From Saccharomonospora azurea NA-128 (GTDB taxonomy: Bacteria; Actinomycetota; Actinomycetes; Mycobacteriales; Pseudonocardiaceae): DNA of 64,000 bases. Location: assembly GCF_000231055.2 (NCBI RefSeq), contig NZ_CM001466.1:1480900-1544899 (forward strand). Reading direction: 5' to 3'. The translations under genes and the position numbers were made by a program. Shown here one piece after another: positions 1-8,613 of this stretch (its first letter is position 1; each line of letters opens with the position of its first letter). Under the pieces are notes generated by a model. That model was not told the origin of the DNA. It saw only the letters and a program-made list of their open reading frames with translations, and searched no databases.

Positions 1-1
1 G

Positions 2-1996
2 ATGACGACCAGTTATACCGGTGACGGCCAGGTACACGTCCGCGACAACTCCGGTGTGATCTTCCAGATGGGTCTCATGGGCGAACTGCCCCGGGACGTT
101 CATCGGTTGCTCCGCACCTCACTCGACGAGCGACCGAGCGCCACCACACTTTTGTCCGATGTGGACAGGGTGTTCGTTCAGCCACGAAACTTCGATCTCC
201 TACTGGATAGACTGGCGACCGCCGGGGTTCTGTTACTCACCGGCGTACCGGGCAGTGGACGACGAACGACCGCGCTGAAGCTCTTGTCGAAGTCCGGCGA
301 CCCGGAGCACACCTGCTGGGAGCTCGACACCGATCGAGAGCACGACGACGAGAAAGTCTCACTCGACGTACCGGAGGACCTCGAGGGTGACGGACTCCTG
401 CTCGATTTGACCTCTCACGGCCTCGGTGACTGCGAGAGGTGGCTCGACGCCGTCCACCAGGCTCGTGCGCAACTGCGCGACCGGCGCTGCACACTCGTGG
501 TTCTCGTGACCTCCACCTTCGCCAACCAGCCGGGCAGGTGGTGGTCCACGCTCGTCAAGCAGCTTCATCCACCCACCCCCCGCGCCGTCCTGGCCGCCCA
601 CCTCCGCGCCATCGGCATCGCGGCCGGCGATGCAGAACTGGACGACGTCCTCGGCCCGGTCGCCGATCGGGGTCTCGGCACGCTCGCTCATCTGGCCACG
701 CTCATCGCCGACGAGCGCGAGGCCCAACCGGAGGCGGGACTGCGCTCGTGGGCCGCACGCGCGCACACAGTCCTCGACGACCGTCCAGCGACGTTGACGC
801 CGTGGCTCAACGAGCACCGGGACGCTCCCGCCCGCGCGTTGATGCTGTCCGCTGCCATGCTGGAGGGCTGTTCGGCGGAGACGGTGTGGACGGCGAGCGA
901 GACACTGCTGCGCCAGGTCCGGTTCACCGCACCACAGTCTCCGGTGTTGGAACGCCGAGGTGTCAGCGAACGGCTCGGCGAGCTCGGATTCGACGTCGAA
1001 CGCGACGGCGCAGTCCGACTCCGCAGGGACAAGGGCTTCCACCACCGGCACGTCCGCGCGCACTTCTTCGCCGACCACCCCGATCTTCGGGAACCGCTCA
1101 CCCAGTGGGTCGTGCAGGTCGGCCAGAACCGGGCGCTGACGGTCGCCGACCGGACCGTCCTCGCGCTGCGCTTCACCGAACAGTGCCTCGGTATCGGCCG
1201 CCCCGAGCTGGTGAGCGAGGTGATCGGCGAGTGGCTGCGAGGCAGCGACTTCCCCCCGCTGGCCGGGTGCGCGCACGGCATGTTGCGCAGCGGCTTGTTG
1301 CACGACCGGCACGGCGCCCACTTCCGGTGGCAGATCTGGAATTGGGCCCGCCAGCCGCCGCCCGACGCGCCGTCGGCATTCCTCACGATGCTCGGCGACG
1401 TGTGTCAGGACGTCATCGCGCCCCGGTATCCCAGCCAGGCCATCGTGCGGTTGCACCACCTCGCCCGGCACCGACGACCGGAGGTGTCCGAGCACGCCGT
1501 GACGCTTCTCAGGCGCTCCGTACAGGACCGCCGCTTCCTGCGTCGGCTGGTCCAGCGGTTCTGGGACGTGTTCGAAAAGCGAGTGCGCGAGAACGACGTC
1601 GTGCTTTTCGGCCGGCTCCTCACCCCCGAGACGTTCGACGGGGGCGAGCAGCCAGGCCGCCTCCTCGCGGAGCGCGGCGTGCGTGGGCACCTCACGCGGA
1701 GCTGGAAAGTCGTGCTGGAGCAGCCCAGGCAGTGGTGGCAGGGCGGGGTCTTCGCGTGGCTGCACGGCGCGCTCGATCCGCACCGCCGAGAGGTGGTCGT
1801 CGACATCCTCGCCGCCGCGTGCGCCGGTGACCTCACCCTGTCCAGCCAGCTCGAACAGACCGCAACCCACTGGTTCGACGCCGTCACCGGAGACGACACC
1901 CGCGACGCCGCCCACGTGCTCGACCTCCTGCGGGCGCGGCTCGACTCCGCTCTCGGCCTGCACTTCCTCTCGGCACAGAAAGGTTTTCCGTCATGA
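2..1996 (+). CDS. STAND-like P-loop NTPase
   Basis: A protein of 664 residues starting at the second base of the window, so any ribosome binding site lies outside and a longer N-terminus cannot be excluded. A Walker A loop GVPGSGRRTT is at residues 81-90, after a segment (VQPRNFDLLLDRL) like that before the P-loop in actinobacterial STAND-type ATPases. A hydrophobic strand followed by Thr-Ser near residue 165 may be a Walker B/sensor region. The remaining 450 residues are helix-rich with many Arg, as in HEAT-like sensor arms; no effector enzyme domain is recognisable. Residues 8-27 (GDGQVHVRDNSGVIFQMGLM) resemble the short Asn/Gly/Val/Gln motifs found at the ends of some bacterial NLR-type proteins. 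It shares an ATGA overlap with the next gene, so the two are probably made together. The function is unknown; conflict or stress signalling is inference. Confidence 0.72.
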   Translation: MTTSYTGDGQVHVRDNSGVIFQMGLMGELPRDVHRLLRTSLDERPSATTLLSDVDRVFVQPRNFDLLLDRLATAGVLLLTGVPGSGRRTTALKLLSKSGDPEHTCWELDTDREHDDEKVSLDVPEDLEGDGLLLDLTSHGLGDCERWLDAVHQARAQLRDRRCTLVVLVTSTFANQPGRWWSTLVKQLHPPTPRAVLAAHLRAIGIAAGDAELDDVLGPVADRGLGTLAHLATLIADEREAQPEAGLRSWAARAHTVLDDRPATLTPWLNEHRDAPARALMLSAAMLEGCSAETVWTASETLLRQVRFTAPQSPVLERRGVSERLGELGFDVERDGAVRLRRDKGFHHRHVRAHFFADHPDLREPLTQWVVQVGQNRALTVADRTVLALRFTEQCLGIGRPELVSEVIGEWLRGSDFPPLAGCAHGMLRSGLLHDRHGAHFRWQIWNWARQPPPDAPSAFLTMLGDVCQDVIAPRYPSQAIVRLHHLARHRRPEVSEHAVTLLRRSVQDRRFLRRLVQRFWDVFEKRVRENDVVLFGRLLTPETFDGGEQPGRLLAERGVRGHLTRSWKVVLEQPRQWWQGGVFAWLHGALDPHRREVVVDILAAACAGDLTLSSQLEQTATHWFDAVTGDDTRDAAHVLDLLRARLDSALGLHFLSAQKGFPS

Positions 1997-3159
1997 ACGC
2001 TCTCACCGGCCGACTCGCGTTCGGACTCGGTGCGGCGGTCTCCGCGCTCGTCGTCGTCCTCGGTCTCACCCTGGACTGGGCGACGTGGGTGTGGCTGCCA
2101 CTCGCCGCCGTCCTCGGTCCCGGGCTGGCGATCGTGCTGCGCTCCATGTTCGTCGACGAGGTCCCGAGCACACCGCCGCCACCCAGGCCCGCACCGTCGG
2201 GACCACCCGCGCCGACCCCACAGCAGGCCCGCGTCGCCGACCTGCCAGTCCCGACGAGCGTGGACGACTACCAGTTCTTGTTCTCCGCTGTGGTGTCGTG
2301 GGTGCGAGACCCTGTCGTGCCACCCTTGAACGTCGACCTCGGAACGCTGGCCACGCGTACGATCCTGGAGCGGGCCGTCGAGCAGGCACGCGAGTACAGC
2401 CCGGAGAACTACGCCCTCGCGACAGTCGACCTCAACGCCCACCTCGCCCAACGAGTCGCGATCGCCAACGGCCACTACGTCTGGGCGTCCGAGGTGACCT
2501 TGCAGCTGCCGGACGCCGACGCCGAACGTCTCCACGAGATCGCGAAGCTCCGTAAGGACAAGGTGTTGTGGGAACTCCGGCGCTCCCGCGAGATTTTCGC
2601 CCGGGATTACGTCGGACGTGAGGTCCTCAGCGATCCCGGCACGGCGGTGAAGTGGTGGTTCGGTCGTCACCTCGATGAACCCGACGCACCGGAGAAGACC
2701 GTCAGCGCCATCGCCGACCTCCGCAGGTTGACCTCTGCGGCCCATGCCGAGGAAACTCCCGTGTGGAGCGTTGACGAACAGGCGGCGCCGGCGCCCGCCC
2801 CACCCACTGTGATCGTCCCGCCGCCCCCGACCAGGCCGAGCGCGAATCCCCGGGAACAGTTCGACGACGCGGTCGACCGACTCGCCGAGGACCTGGACCC
2901 GGTCGTGCAGGCGACGCTGCGCCGCCGGCTCGACGACGTGCTGCGGACCTACGGCAAGGCAGCGCCTGACACCGCGAGCGACCCGACGGTGGGGGACCGT
3001 CACCAGACAGGTCCGGCCACGCGGAACGAACCTGGCACACCGGCCGACCACAACGGCCACCGCGAGGTCGCCGATGCCCTGTCGCCGCCCACGGAGGAAA
3101 CTCCACGTTCCCAGCTCGAACTGCCGCCACCGGATCAGCAGCCACCACACGGCGAGTGA
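1993..3159 (+). CDS. membrane-anchored partner of the NTPase
   Basis: A protein of 388 residues that begins inside the stop codon of the NTPase gene (ATGA). Two closely spaced hydrophobic segments (about residues 10-28 and 32-48) form a hairpin anchor. A Pro-rich linker (55-75) leads to a soluble region of about 190 residues with long charged helices (for example RLHEIAKLRKDKVLWELRR), then a Pro/Ala-rich linker and an acidic tail ending in Pro-rich sequence. I recognise no named domain. The central charged helix after a beta-rich part is reminiscent of SPFH/band-7 proteins, but this is weak. The coupling suggests that it anchors or senses for the NTPase at the membrane. Confidence 0.65.
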   Translation: MNALTGRLAFGLGAAVSALVVVLGLTLDWATWVWLPLAAVLGPGLAIVLRSMFVDEVPSTPPPPRPAPSGPPAPTPQQARVADLPVPTSVDDYQFLFSAVVSWVRDPVVPPLNVDLGTLATRTILERAVEQAREYSPENYALATVDLNAHLAQRVAIANGHYVWASEVTLQLPDADAERLHEIAKLRKDKVLWELRRSREIFARDYVGREVLSDPGTAVKWWFGRHLDEPDAPEKTVSAIADLRRLTSAAHAEETPVWSVDEQAAPAPAPPTVIVPPPPTRPSANPREQFDDAVDRLAEDLDPVVQATLRRRLDDVLRTYGKAAPDTASDPTVGDRHQTGPATRNEPGTPADHNGHREVADALSPPTEETPRSQLELPPPDQQPPHGE

Positions 3160-3355
3160 CGCCACCGCTCCGGAACCGTCACCGCATCGTCGGTGGCGGT
3201 TCTCACGGCCTTCACCGCGCGGTGGTCCTCACCTGCGTCTTCGCCGCTGGTCACCGAACGTAGTTACAACGAACGTCGGTGTCGCCAAAGAGTGAAGACG
3301 TGTCACCGTCCACACGACCCAGTTCGATGCTGCGCACAGAAACGAGGTCGGGGAC

Positions 3356-4126
3356 ATGCGTAAGAGGACCGGACGCCTGCTGGCGGGCGCGCTCGCCGCT
3401 CTCGTCGTCGGCGTGGGCGTACCCGCGTCGGCGGACACACAGTCCGACGACTACTACTCCGGCACGGAAGGGCTCACCGGCGAGGCCCTGAAGGACGCTC
3501 TGCACGAGATCATCAGCGACGCCGAACAGCTGTCCTACAGCGACATCTGGGACGGCATCAAGGCCGCCGACGAGGATCCGGCGAACCCGAGCAACGTGGT
3601 CCTGCTCTACAGCGGCGAGTCGCGCTCCAAGAACGACAACGGCGGCAACGTCGGCGACTGGAACCGCGAGCACGTGTGGGCGAAGTCCCACGGCGACTTC
3701 GGCACGTCCGGCCCCGGCGCCGACCTGCACCACCTGCGTCCCACCGACGTCCAGGTCAACAGCATCCGGGGCAACAAGGACTTCGACAACGGCGGAAGCC
3801 CCGTCGACGGAGCCCCGGACAACTTCACCGACAACGACTCGTTCGAACCGCGGGACGAGGTCAAGGGCGACGTCGCCCGGATGATCTTCTACATGGCGGT
3901 GCGGTACGAGGGCACCGACAGCTACCCCGACCTGGAGCTGAACGACCAGGTCAACAATGGTTCAGCGCCGTACCACGGCAAGCTGTCCGTTCTGCTCGAG
4001 TGGCACGAGTCCGACCCGGTGGACGACTTCGAACGCAACCGCAACGAGGTCATCTACGACGAGTTCCAGCACAACCGCAACCCCTTCATCGACCACCCGG
4101 AGTGGGCGGCCGACATCTTCGGCTGA
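3356..4126 (+). CDS. secreted endonuclease I family nuclease
   Basis: A 256-residue protein of the endonuclease I (EndA/NucM/Vvn) family, which cuts DNA and often RNA non-specifically outside the cytoplasm. A Sec signal peptide (MRKRTGR, then a hydrophobic core) ends in VPASA at about residue 26. The His-Me finger core is intact: NREHVWAKSHGDFG at 103-116, GADLHHLRPTD at 121-131, and the Mg-binding side with N135, R138, N140. In this family the RExH histidine is the general base. It is monocistronic, about 200 bp after the previous gene, and converges on the polysaccharide operon with a strong hairpin between. Likely roles are use of extracellular DNA as food or biofilm turnover (inference). 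Confidence 0.9.
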   Translation: MRKRTGRLLAGALAALVVGVGVPASADTQSDDYYSGTEGLTGEALKDALHEIISDAEQLSYSDIWDGIKAADEDPANPSNVVLLYSGESRSKNDNGGNVGDWNREHVWAKSHGDFGTSGPGADLHHLRPTDVQVNSIRGNKDFDNGGSPVDGAPDNFTDNDSFEPRDEVKGDVARMIFYMAVRYEGTDSYPDLELNDQVNNGSAPYHGKLSVLLEWHESDPVDDFERNRNEVIYDEFQHNRNPFIDHPEWAADIFG

Positions 4127-4140
4127 TCGGCCCACGAACG

Positions 4141-4210
4141 CGTGTCCGCGCTTCCCGCACGGGTGTTCGCGTCGTGCGGCGCGAACACCCGTGCACAGGC
4201 CGCGGACACG
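4141..4210. terminator. nested two-tier inverted repeat, bidirectional terminator
   Basis: The outer arms CGTGTCCGCG (4141-4150) and CGCGGACACG (4201-4210) are perfectly complementary. Inside them a 14-bp stem CACGGGTGTTCGCG (4158-4171) pairs with 4180-4193 around an 8-base loop. The two stems are separated by symmetrical 7-base internal loops. It lies between two convergent stop codons (4126 and 4219), the position of a shared terminator. There is no U tract, which is common in actinomycetes. Confidence 0.75.
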
Positions 4211-4218
4211 ATGTCGGA

Positions 4219-7200
4219 TCAGCGGCGGAGCAGCGGCCGGGCGTGTTTCGGCTTCGGCGGCGCACCGGGCAGGATCCGGATGCGGCGTCGGGCCGCGAGG
4301 TCCTCCGCCCAACCGAGCGTCACCACGGCCATCGCGGTGAGCACCACGGCCAGGGCCAGGTGCTCGGTCGGCGAGTACCCGCCCCACCAGACCACCATCG
4401 GCGCTGCCAGGTAGATCGCCACGTTGTGCCACAGGTACACGGTGACCGCCCTGGCGTTGAGCACGGTGACGAACCGCCCCAACGCCGGTATCCGGTCCAG
4501 CAGCCGCAGCGACGGCGACACCCGCAACGCCACGAGCACGAACCCGGCACTCACCAACGCCTGCGCCAGCGGGATCTCGTTCAGGTCGTAGGAACCCCAG
4601 GCCGGGTGAGTCGCCGCCCACCACAGTCCGGCCCCCATCGACACCACCGCCAGCACGCCGAGCACGGCCCCTCGGGCACGGGCGAGCATCCCGTCCCGGT
4701 GCGCGAAGCCGAGCACCCAGCAGGCGCCGAACGTGCAGAAGTCGAGCACGCCCTGCCCCACGTCACCCATTCCGGACAGCGGCGAACCGATCAACGCGTC
4801 CACGGCGACCAGCGTGAGCGGCACGAGGATCGTCAGCAGCGGCCGTCGGCGGAAGAGGCGCAGCATCAGCGGCGTCAGCAACACGAACCACAGGTACGCG
4901 CGGATGTACCAGAGGACCATGGCCGCGTCCCGGCCCAGATCCCAGTCGCTGTGCGGCGGATCGAGGATCGGGAAGATCCACAGCGCGAGCTCCGGCCAGC
5001 GCAGCGATTCGCTCGCCCAGCTCTCCTCGGTGGCGGCACTCCAGCCGAACAGCAGCATCAGCGGCACCATGACCACCGCCAGCACCCACAGCGGCGGCAG
5101 CAACCGCACGATGCGGCTCGCGACCACGTCCACCGGCGGTTTCCGGTCGATCGACCGGGCCGTGAGCGACCCACCGACGGCGAACATGACGCCCATCGCG
5201 GGGAACACCATGCTCAGCCAGGGCCAGCCCACGGTGTGGTAGAGCATCACGCGGCCCAGCGCCGCGGCGCGCAGGACGTCGAGCCACCGTTCGCGCACCG
5301 GACCCCGCTGCGACGTCGACGTCTCGGCAGGGGGGACGGTGTCGCCCGGTGTCCTCGGTGCGGGCACGGCGGCGGCCACCGCACGCTGGGACGGCGCGGC
5401 GGCCACACCCGCCCGACGCATGTGCTGCCACCGCACCCGCACGCCGGAGGCCGCCGCGGCGAGCGACTGCACGAGCACGACGTACATGAGCTGGCGGTAG
5501 ATGAGCTGTTGGGCGGGGAGCAGCCACAGCACCGTGCGCCGTTCGCCGTCGAGGCGGAACGCGTACGCCGCGATCGCCGTCTGGAGCGCGAGCATGCCCG
5601 TCCAGAGCATGACCGTCGTCCACGGGTCCAGGAAGAGCACGCCGTACAGGAGGAAGACGTCCAGCAGTGGCGCGACGGCGGGCAGGAGGATCTGGAACGA
5701 CACGACGTGCAGCAGCCCGAACCGGCCGACTCGTCCCGCCGTCCCGCGCTGCACGACCGCCCGTCGATGCTTCCACAGCGCCTGCATGGTGCCGAAGGTC
5801 CAGCGGTACCGCTGTTGCCACAGCTGCCGGACGGTGGTGGGGGCCTCCGTCCACGTCACCGCCTTCGGCTGGTACACCGTGCGCCAGCCCGCCCGGCCCA
5901 GGGAGATGGTCAGGTCGGTGTCCTCCGCGAGCGTCTGTGAACTGAGCCCACCGACTCCGAGCAGAGCCGAACGGCGGAACGCTCCACCCGCGCCGGGCAC
6001 GGTCGGCATCGACCGCATCACGTCGTGGACACGTCGGTCCACATTGAACCCGACGACGTACTCGATGTGCTGCAACCGGGCGAGCAGCGTCTCGCGGTTG
6101 GCGATCTTGACGTTGGCGGAGACTGCTCCGACCTCGGGGTCGGCGAACGGCTGGACGAGCTCGTGGATGGTGGTCGGCTCGAACACCGTGTCCCCGTCGA
6201 CCATGACGACGAGCTCGTGACTCGCCGCCGCGATGCCCGCGTTGAGGGCCGCGGCCTTGCCCCGGTTGGGTCGACGCAGCACCCGCACCTCGGGCAGGAC
6301 GAGTCCTTCCACGATGTCGGCCGTCCCGTCGGTCGAGCCGTCGTCGACGACGATCACCTCGACACGATGGTTGCTCGCCACCGCCGACCGCACCGTCGCC
6401 TCGATACCGGCGGCCTCGTTGTAGGCGGGCACGATCACCGACACCGGATCGGTCACGGGCGGCCCCCAGGCGGGGTGCGCCCGTGACCGCCGCCGGGCGT
6501 GCACGTGCGCCCCCAGCACCAGCAACAGCAAGCGCAGGATGGTCAGCCCGCACACCGCGATCAAAGCCCATTTCAGCCCGGTCACCACCATGAGCGCGCC
6601 GTTGACCAGCACGAGCAGCCCGGAGCCCGTGGCCCGGTCCACGGGCGCGGCCGGGGTCGCCCGCTCGGTGCCGAGGACGTCGGTGATCGTGGAGAACTGG
6701 TAACCCTGTTCCTTCAGCTGCGGGATGAGCACGTCCAGCGCGGCGACGGTCTGCGAACGGTCACCTCCCGCGTCGTGCAACAGGACCACTCCACCACGCC
6801 CGTCCGGTGGCGTGGAGTTGCGCACGATGGCGTCCACGCCCGGCCGCTTCCAGTCCTGGCTGTCGATGTCGCTGAACACGGTGACGTAGCCGTGCTCGCC
6901 GGCCCGGCGCACCACGTCGTACGCCGGGTTGTCGATGGCCTCCACGGTGGACGAGTACGGCGGGCGGAACAGTCGCGTGGTGACGCCTGCCGCCCCGGCG
7001 AGCACCAGTTGCGTCTGGTCCAGTTCCCGCTCCACGCGCCACGAGGAGACGTGCGTGAGCTCCGGGTGGGTGAACGTGTGGACACCCAGCTCGGATCCGG
7101 ACTCGTGGATCCGACGCACGACGTCGGGATGCTGCGCGGCCATGGAGCCGACCACGAAGAACGTCGCAGGCACGTCGTGCCGTTCGAGGACCTCCAGCAC

Positions 7201-7476
7201 CCGGGGCGTCCATACCGGGTCGGGACCGTCGTCGAAGGTCAGTGCGACGGTCCGTGGGGGCATCGCCGTGGACTGCGCCGAATCACCGTCGGCATGGACG
7301 AGCGCACCGCCCTCGCTGATTCCCGGCGGGACCTCCGACCGGCTGGCGAACTCCCGCTGCGGATTCGCGTCGTTGCCCACCTCCGCCGTGGTGTAACCAG
7401 CCACGAGCAACACGAGCACGAAGAGCAGGCTCACCACCCCGGCCACGATCCACGACCCGCGCACACGCACACGCAT
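4219..7476 (-). CDS. three-domain polysaccharide deacetylase / GT2 synthase / acyltransferase
   Basis: A very long protein (1085 residues) combining three enzymes of surface polysaccharide synthesis. After an N-terminal membrane segment (10-28), residues 75-270 are a NodB deacetylase with all motifs intact: TFDDGPD 80-86, metal ligands in HTFTH 133-137, RPPY 171-174, DIDSQDW 203-209, LHD 233-235. After membrane segments (285-325) a processive GT2 domain follows, like PgaC or hyaluronan synthase: DDG 378-380, DGD 427-429, AEDTD 517-521, and QQRYRW 554-559 as the QxxRW motif. Further helices lead to an Acyltransferase_3 membrane domain from about residue 728, with LYHTVG and the usual catalytic His (H747). 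The product may be an N-acetylhexosamine polymer that is synthesised, partly deacetylated and O-acylated by one protein; this is inference. The gene is last in its operon, 9 bp after the previous stop, with SD AAGGAG overlapping that stop. Confidence 0.88.
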   Translation of the reverse strand: MRVRVRGSWIVAGVVSLLFVLVLLVAGYTTAEVGNDANPQREFASRSEVPPGISEGGALVHADGDSAQSTAMPPRTVALTFDDGPDPVWTPRVLEVLERHDVPATFFVVGSMAAQHPDVVRRIHESGSELGVHTFTHPELTHVSSWRVERELDQTQLVLAGAAGVTTRLFRPPYSSTVEAIDNPAYDVVRRAGEHGYVTVFSDIDSQDWKRPGVDAIVRNSTPPDGRGGVVLLHDAGGDRSQTVAALDVLIPQLKEQGYQFSTITDVLGTERATPAAPVDRATGSGLLVLVNGALMVVTGLKWALIAVCGLTILRLLLLVLGAHVHARRRSRAHPAWGPPVTDPVSVIVPAYNEAAGIEATVRSAVASNHRVEVIVVDDGSTDGTADIVEGLVLPEVRVLRRPNRGKAAALNAGIAAASHELVVMVDGDTVFEPTTIHELVQPFADPEVGAVSANVKIANRETLLARLQHIEYVVGFNVDRRVHDVMRSMPTVPGAGGAFRRSALLGVGGLSSQTLAEDTDLTISLGRAGWRTVYQPKAVTWTEAPTTVRQLWQQRYRWTFGTMQALWKHRRAVVQRGTAGRVGRFGLLHVVSFQILLPAVAPLLDVFLLYGVLFLDPWTTVMLWTGMLALQTAIAAYAFRLDGERRTVLWLLPAQQLIYRQLMYVVLVQSLAAAASGVRVRWQHMRRAGVAAAPSQRAVAAAVPAPRTPGDTVPPAETSTSQRGPVRERWLDVLRAAALGRVMLYHTVGWPWLSMVFPAMGVMFAVGGSLTARSIDRKPPVDVVASRIVRLLPPLWVLAVVMVPLMLLFGWSAATEESWASESLRWPELALWIFPILDPPHSDWDLGRDAAMVLWYIRAYLWFVLLTPLMLRLFRRRPLLTILVPLTLVAVDALIGSPLSGMGDVGQGVLDFCTFGACWVLGFAHRDGMLARARGAVLGVLAVVSMGAGLWWAATHPAWGSYDLNEIPLAQALVSAGFVLVALRVSPSLRLLDRIPALGRFVTVLNARAVTVYLWHNVAIYLAAPMVVWWGGYSPTEHLALAVVLTAMAVVTLGWAEDLAARRRIRILPGAPPKPKHARPLLRR

Positions 7477-7485
7477 CGGAACTCC

Positions 7486-8613
7486 TTACGACTCGAACGT
7501 GTGCGGTAGGTCCGTCCATCGGTCGTCGTCGACGACCTCGAACCACTCGTCCGCGGAGAGGGCGTACACCGACCAGTTCCCATGCTCGTCCTCGGTGGAC
7601 TCCGCATCCTCGGTGGGCTCGGTGGAATCGGGCTCCTCTGTGGTCTCCGGCTCCTCGGAGGGTTCGATGAATTCCGTGTCCTCGGTGGTCGCGCCGGTCG
7701 ACGAAGGTTCCTCGGAGTCGACGGGCTCGGTGTCCTGGGTGTCCTGGGTGTCCTGAGTGTCCTCTGTGCCTTCGGCACTTCCCGAGTCCTCGGCGGTGAG
7801 GTCCTCGTCGGTCGCGTCGGCTGCGTTGTGGCCGTCCTCGTCGTTCTCGCCGGCCTCGCCGTCACCGCCGTCTTCGTCAACGGGATACTCGGAGCTGCCG
7901 TACTCGTCGTCGGCGTCCGTGTCGTGGTCGCCGTCTCTGTACTCGCCGCCGTCGCCGTAGTGGTCGCCCGGCCCGTCGTCGGCGTGGGCGCCGTCCTCCT
8001 CGCCAGGGGACTCGTCGTCGTCCCCACTCGGGTCTTCCCCGCCCGCGTCGTCGCCGGGCGCCTCGTCGGACTCGCCCGGAGCGGCGTTCCCACCGTGGGA
8101 ATCGTGCTCGTCGTCGTCCCAGCCCCGGCCACGCTCGGGCCGCCGGCTCGGCTCGTGGTCGGTCTCGCCATCGACGGTGTCCGAGTCGATCTCTTCCGCC
8201 ACCGGCGACGCGAGCGCCATCGGGGCGGGGTTCTGTGATCGAAGCGGAGCGGTCTCGGCCTCCACCTCGACGTCGTCTCCCCCGGCCCGCGGTTCCCGCG
8301 CAGTCGCCTCCCCGGCGGGCCCGACCGCCGCGCGCCCGCCGGTGCCGGCCTCACCGGGTCGCGCGGGACGCACGGCGAGGGCGTCGTTGAGCAGCCCCGG
8401 AGACTCGTCCACGACCGGCAACGCGATTGCGGTCGGCGCGGTCGAGGGTCCTTCCGTGAAGAGCAAACCGCACGCGGCCAGCGCCATCACTCCCCCGCCC
8501 GCGGTCACCCCTGCCGTAAGGCGTAACCACATCCGACGACGTCCACGCGGGTCGAGGAAGATGGGGTCGTCGGAAGCGGTCAGGCGATGGTCTACCCCGA
8601 AGGACTCGGTCAC
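7486..8613 (-). CDS. very acidic membrane-anchored protein
   Basis: A 375-residue protein starting at GTG with a good SD (GGAGGA); its GTGA overlaps the stop of the GH18 gene. A basic cytoplasmic start of about 27 residues (RGRRR) is followed by one membrane segment (about 28-50). Almost everything after that is low-complexity Asp/Glu/Gly/Thr sequence, including repeats such as TQD and SxEPxxT. The last 30 residues (YALSADEWFEVVDDDRW and on) look more ordered. No known domain is recognised. Placed between a glycoside hydrolase and a polysaccharide synthase, it may be a charged extracellular spacer, a binder of cations or of a cationic (deacetylated) polymer, or a wall scaffold; this is inference. 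Confidence 0.7.
   Translation of the reverse strand: MTESFGVDHRLTASDDPIFLDPRGRRRMWLRLTAGVTAGGGVMALAACGLLFTEGPSTAPTAIALPVVDESPGLLNDALAVRPARPGEAGTGGRAAVGPAGEATAREPRAGGDDVEVEAETAPLRSQNPAPMALASPVAEEIDSDTVDGETDHEPSRRPERGRGWDDDEHDSHGGNAAPGESDEAPGDDAGGEDPSGDDDESPGEEDGAHADDGPGDHYGDGGEYRDGDHDTDADDEYGSSEYPVDEDGGDGEAGENDEDGHNAADATDEDLTAEDSGSAEGTEDTQDTQDTQDTEPVDSEEPSSTGATTEDTEFIEPSEEPETTEEPDSTEPTEDAESTEDEHGNWSVYALSADEWFEVVDDDRWTDLPHTFES
7730..7765 (+). repeat. four 9-bp tandem repeats in acidic-protein gene
   Basis: Four copies of a 9-bp unit close to GTGTCCTGG follow each other directly. On the coding (minus) strand they encode repeated Gln-Asp-Thr. Being a multiple of three, slippage here would change length without shifting frame. 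Confidence 0.7.

Noticed and set aside
359-1963. Long open readings on the strand opposite the NTPase gene
   Set aside because: They mirror the GC-rich third positions of the real gene and encode no recognisable protein.
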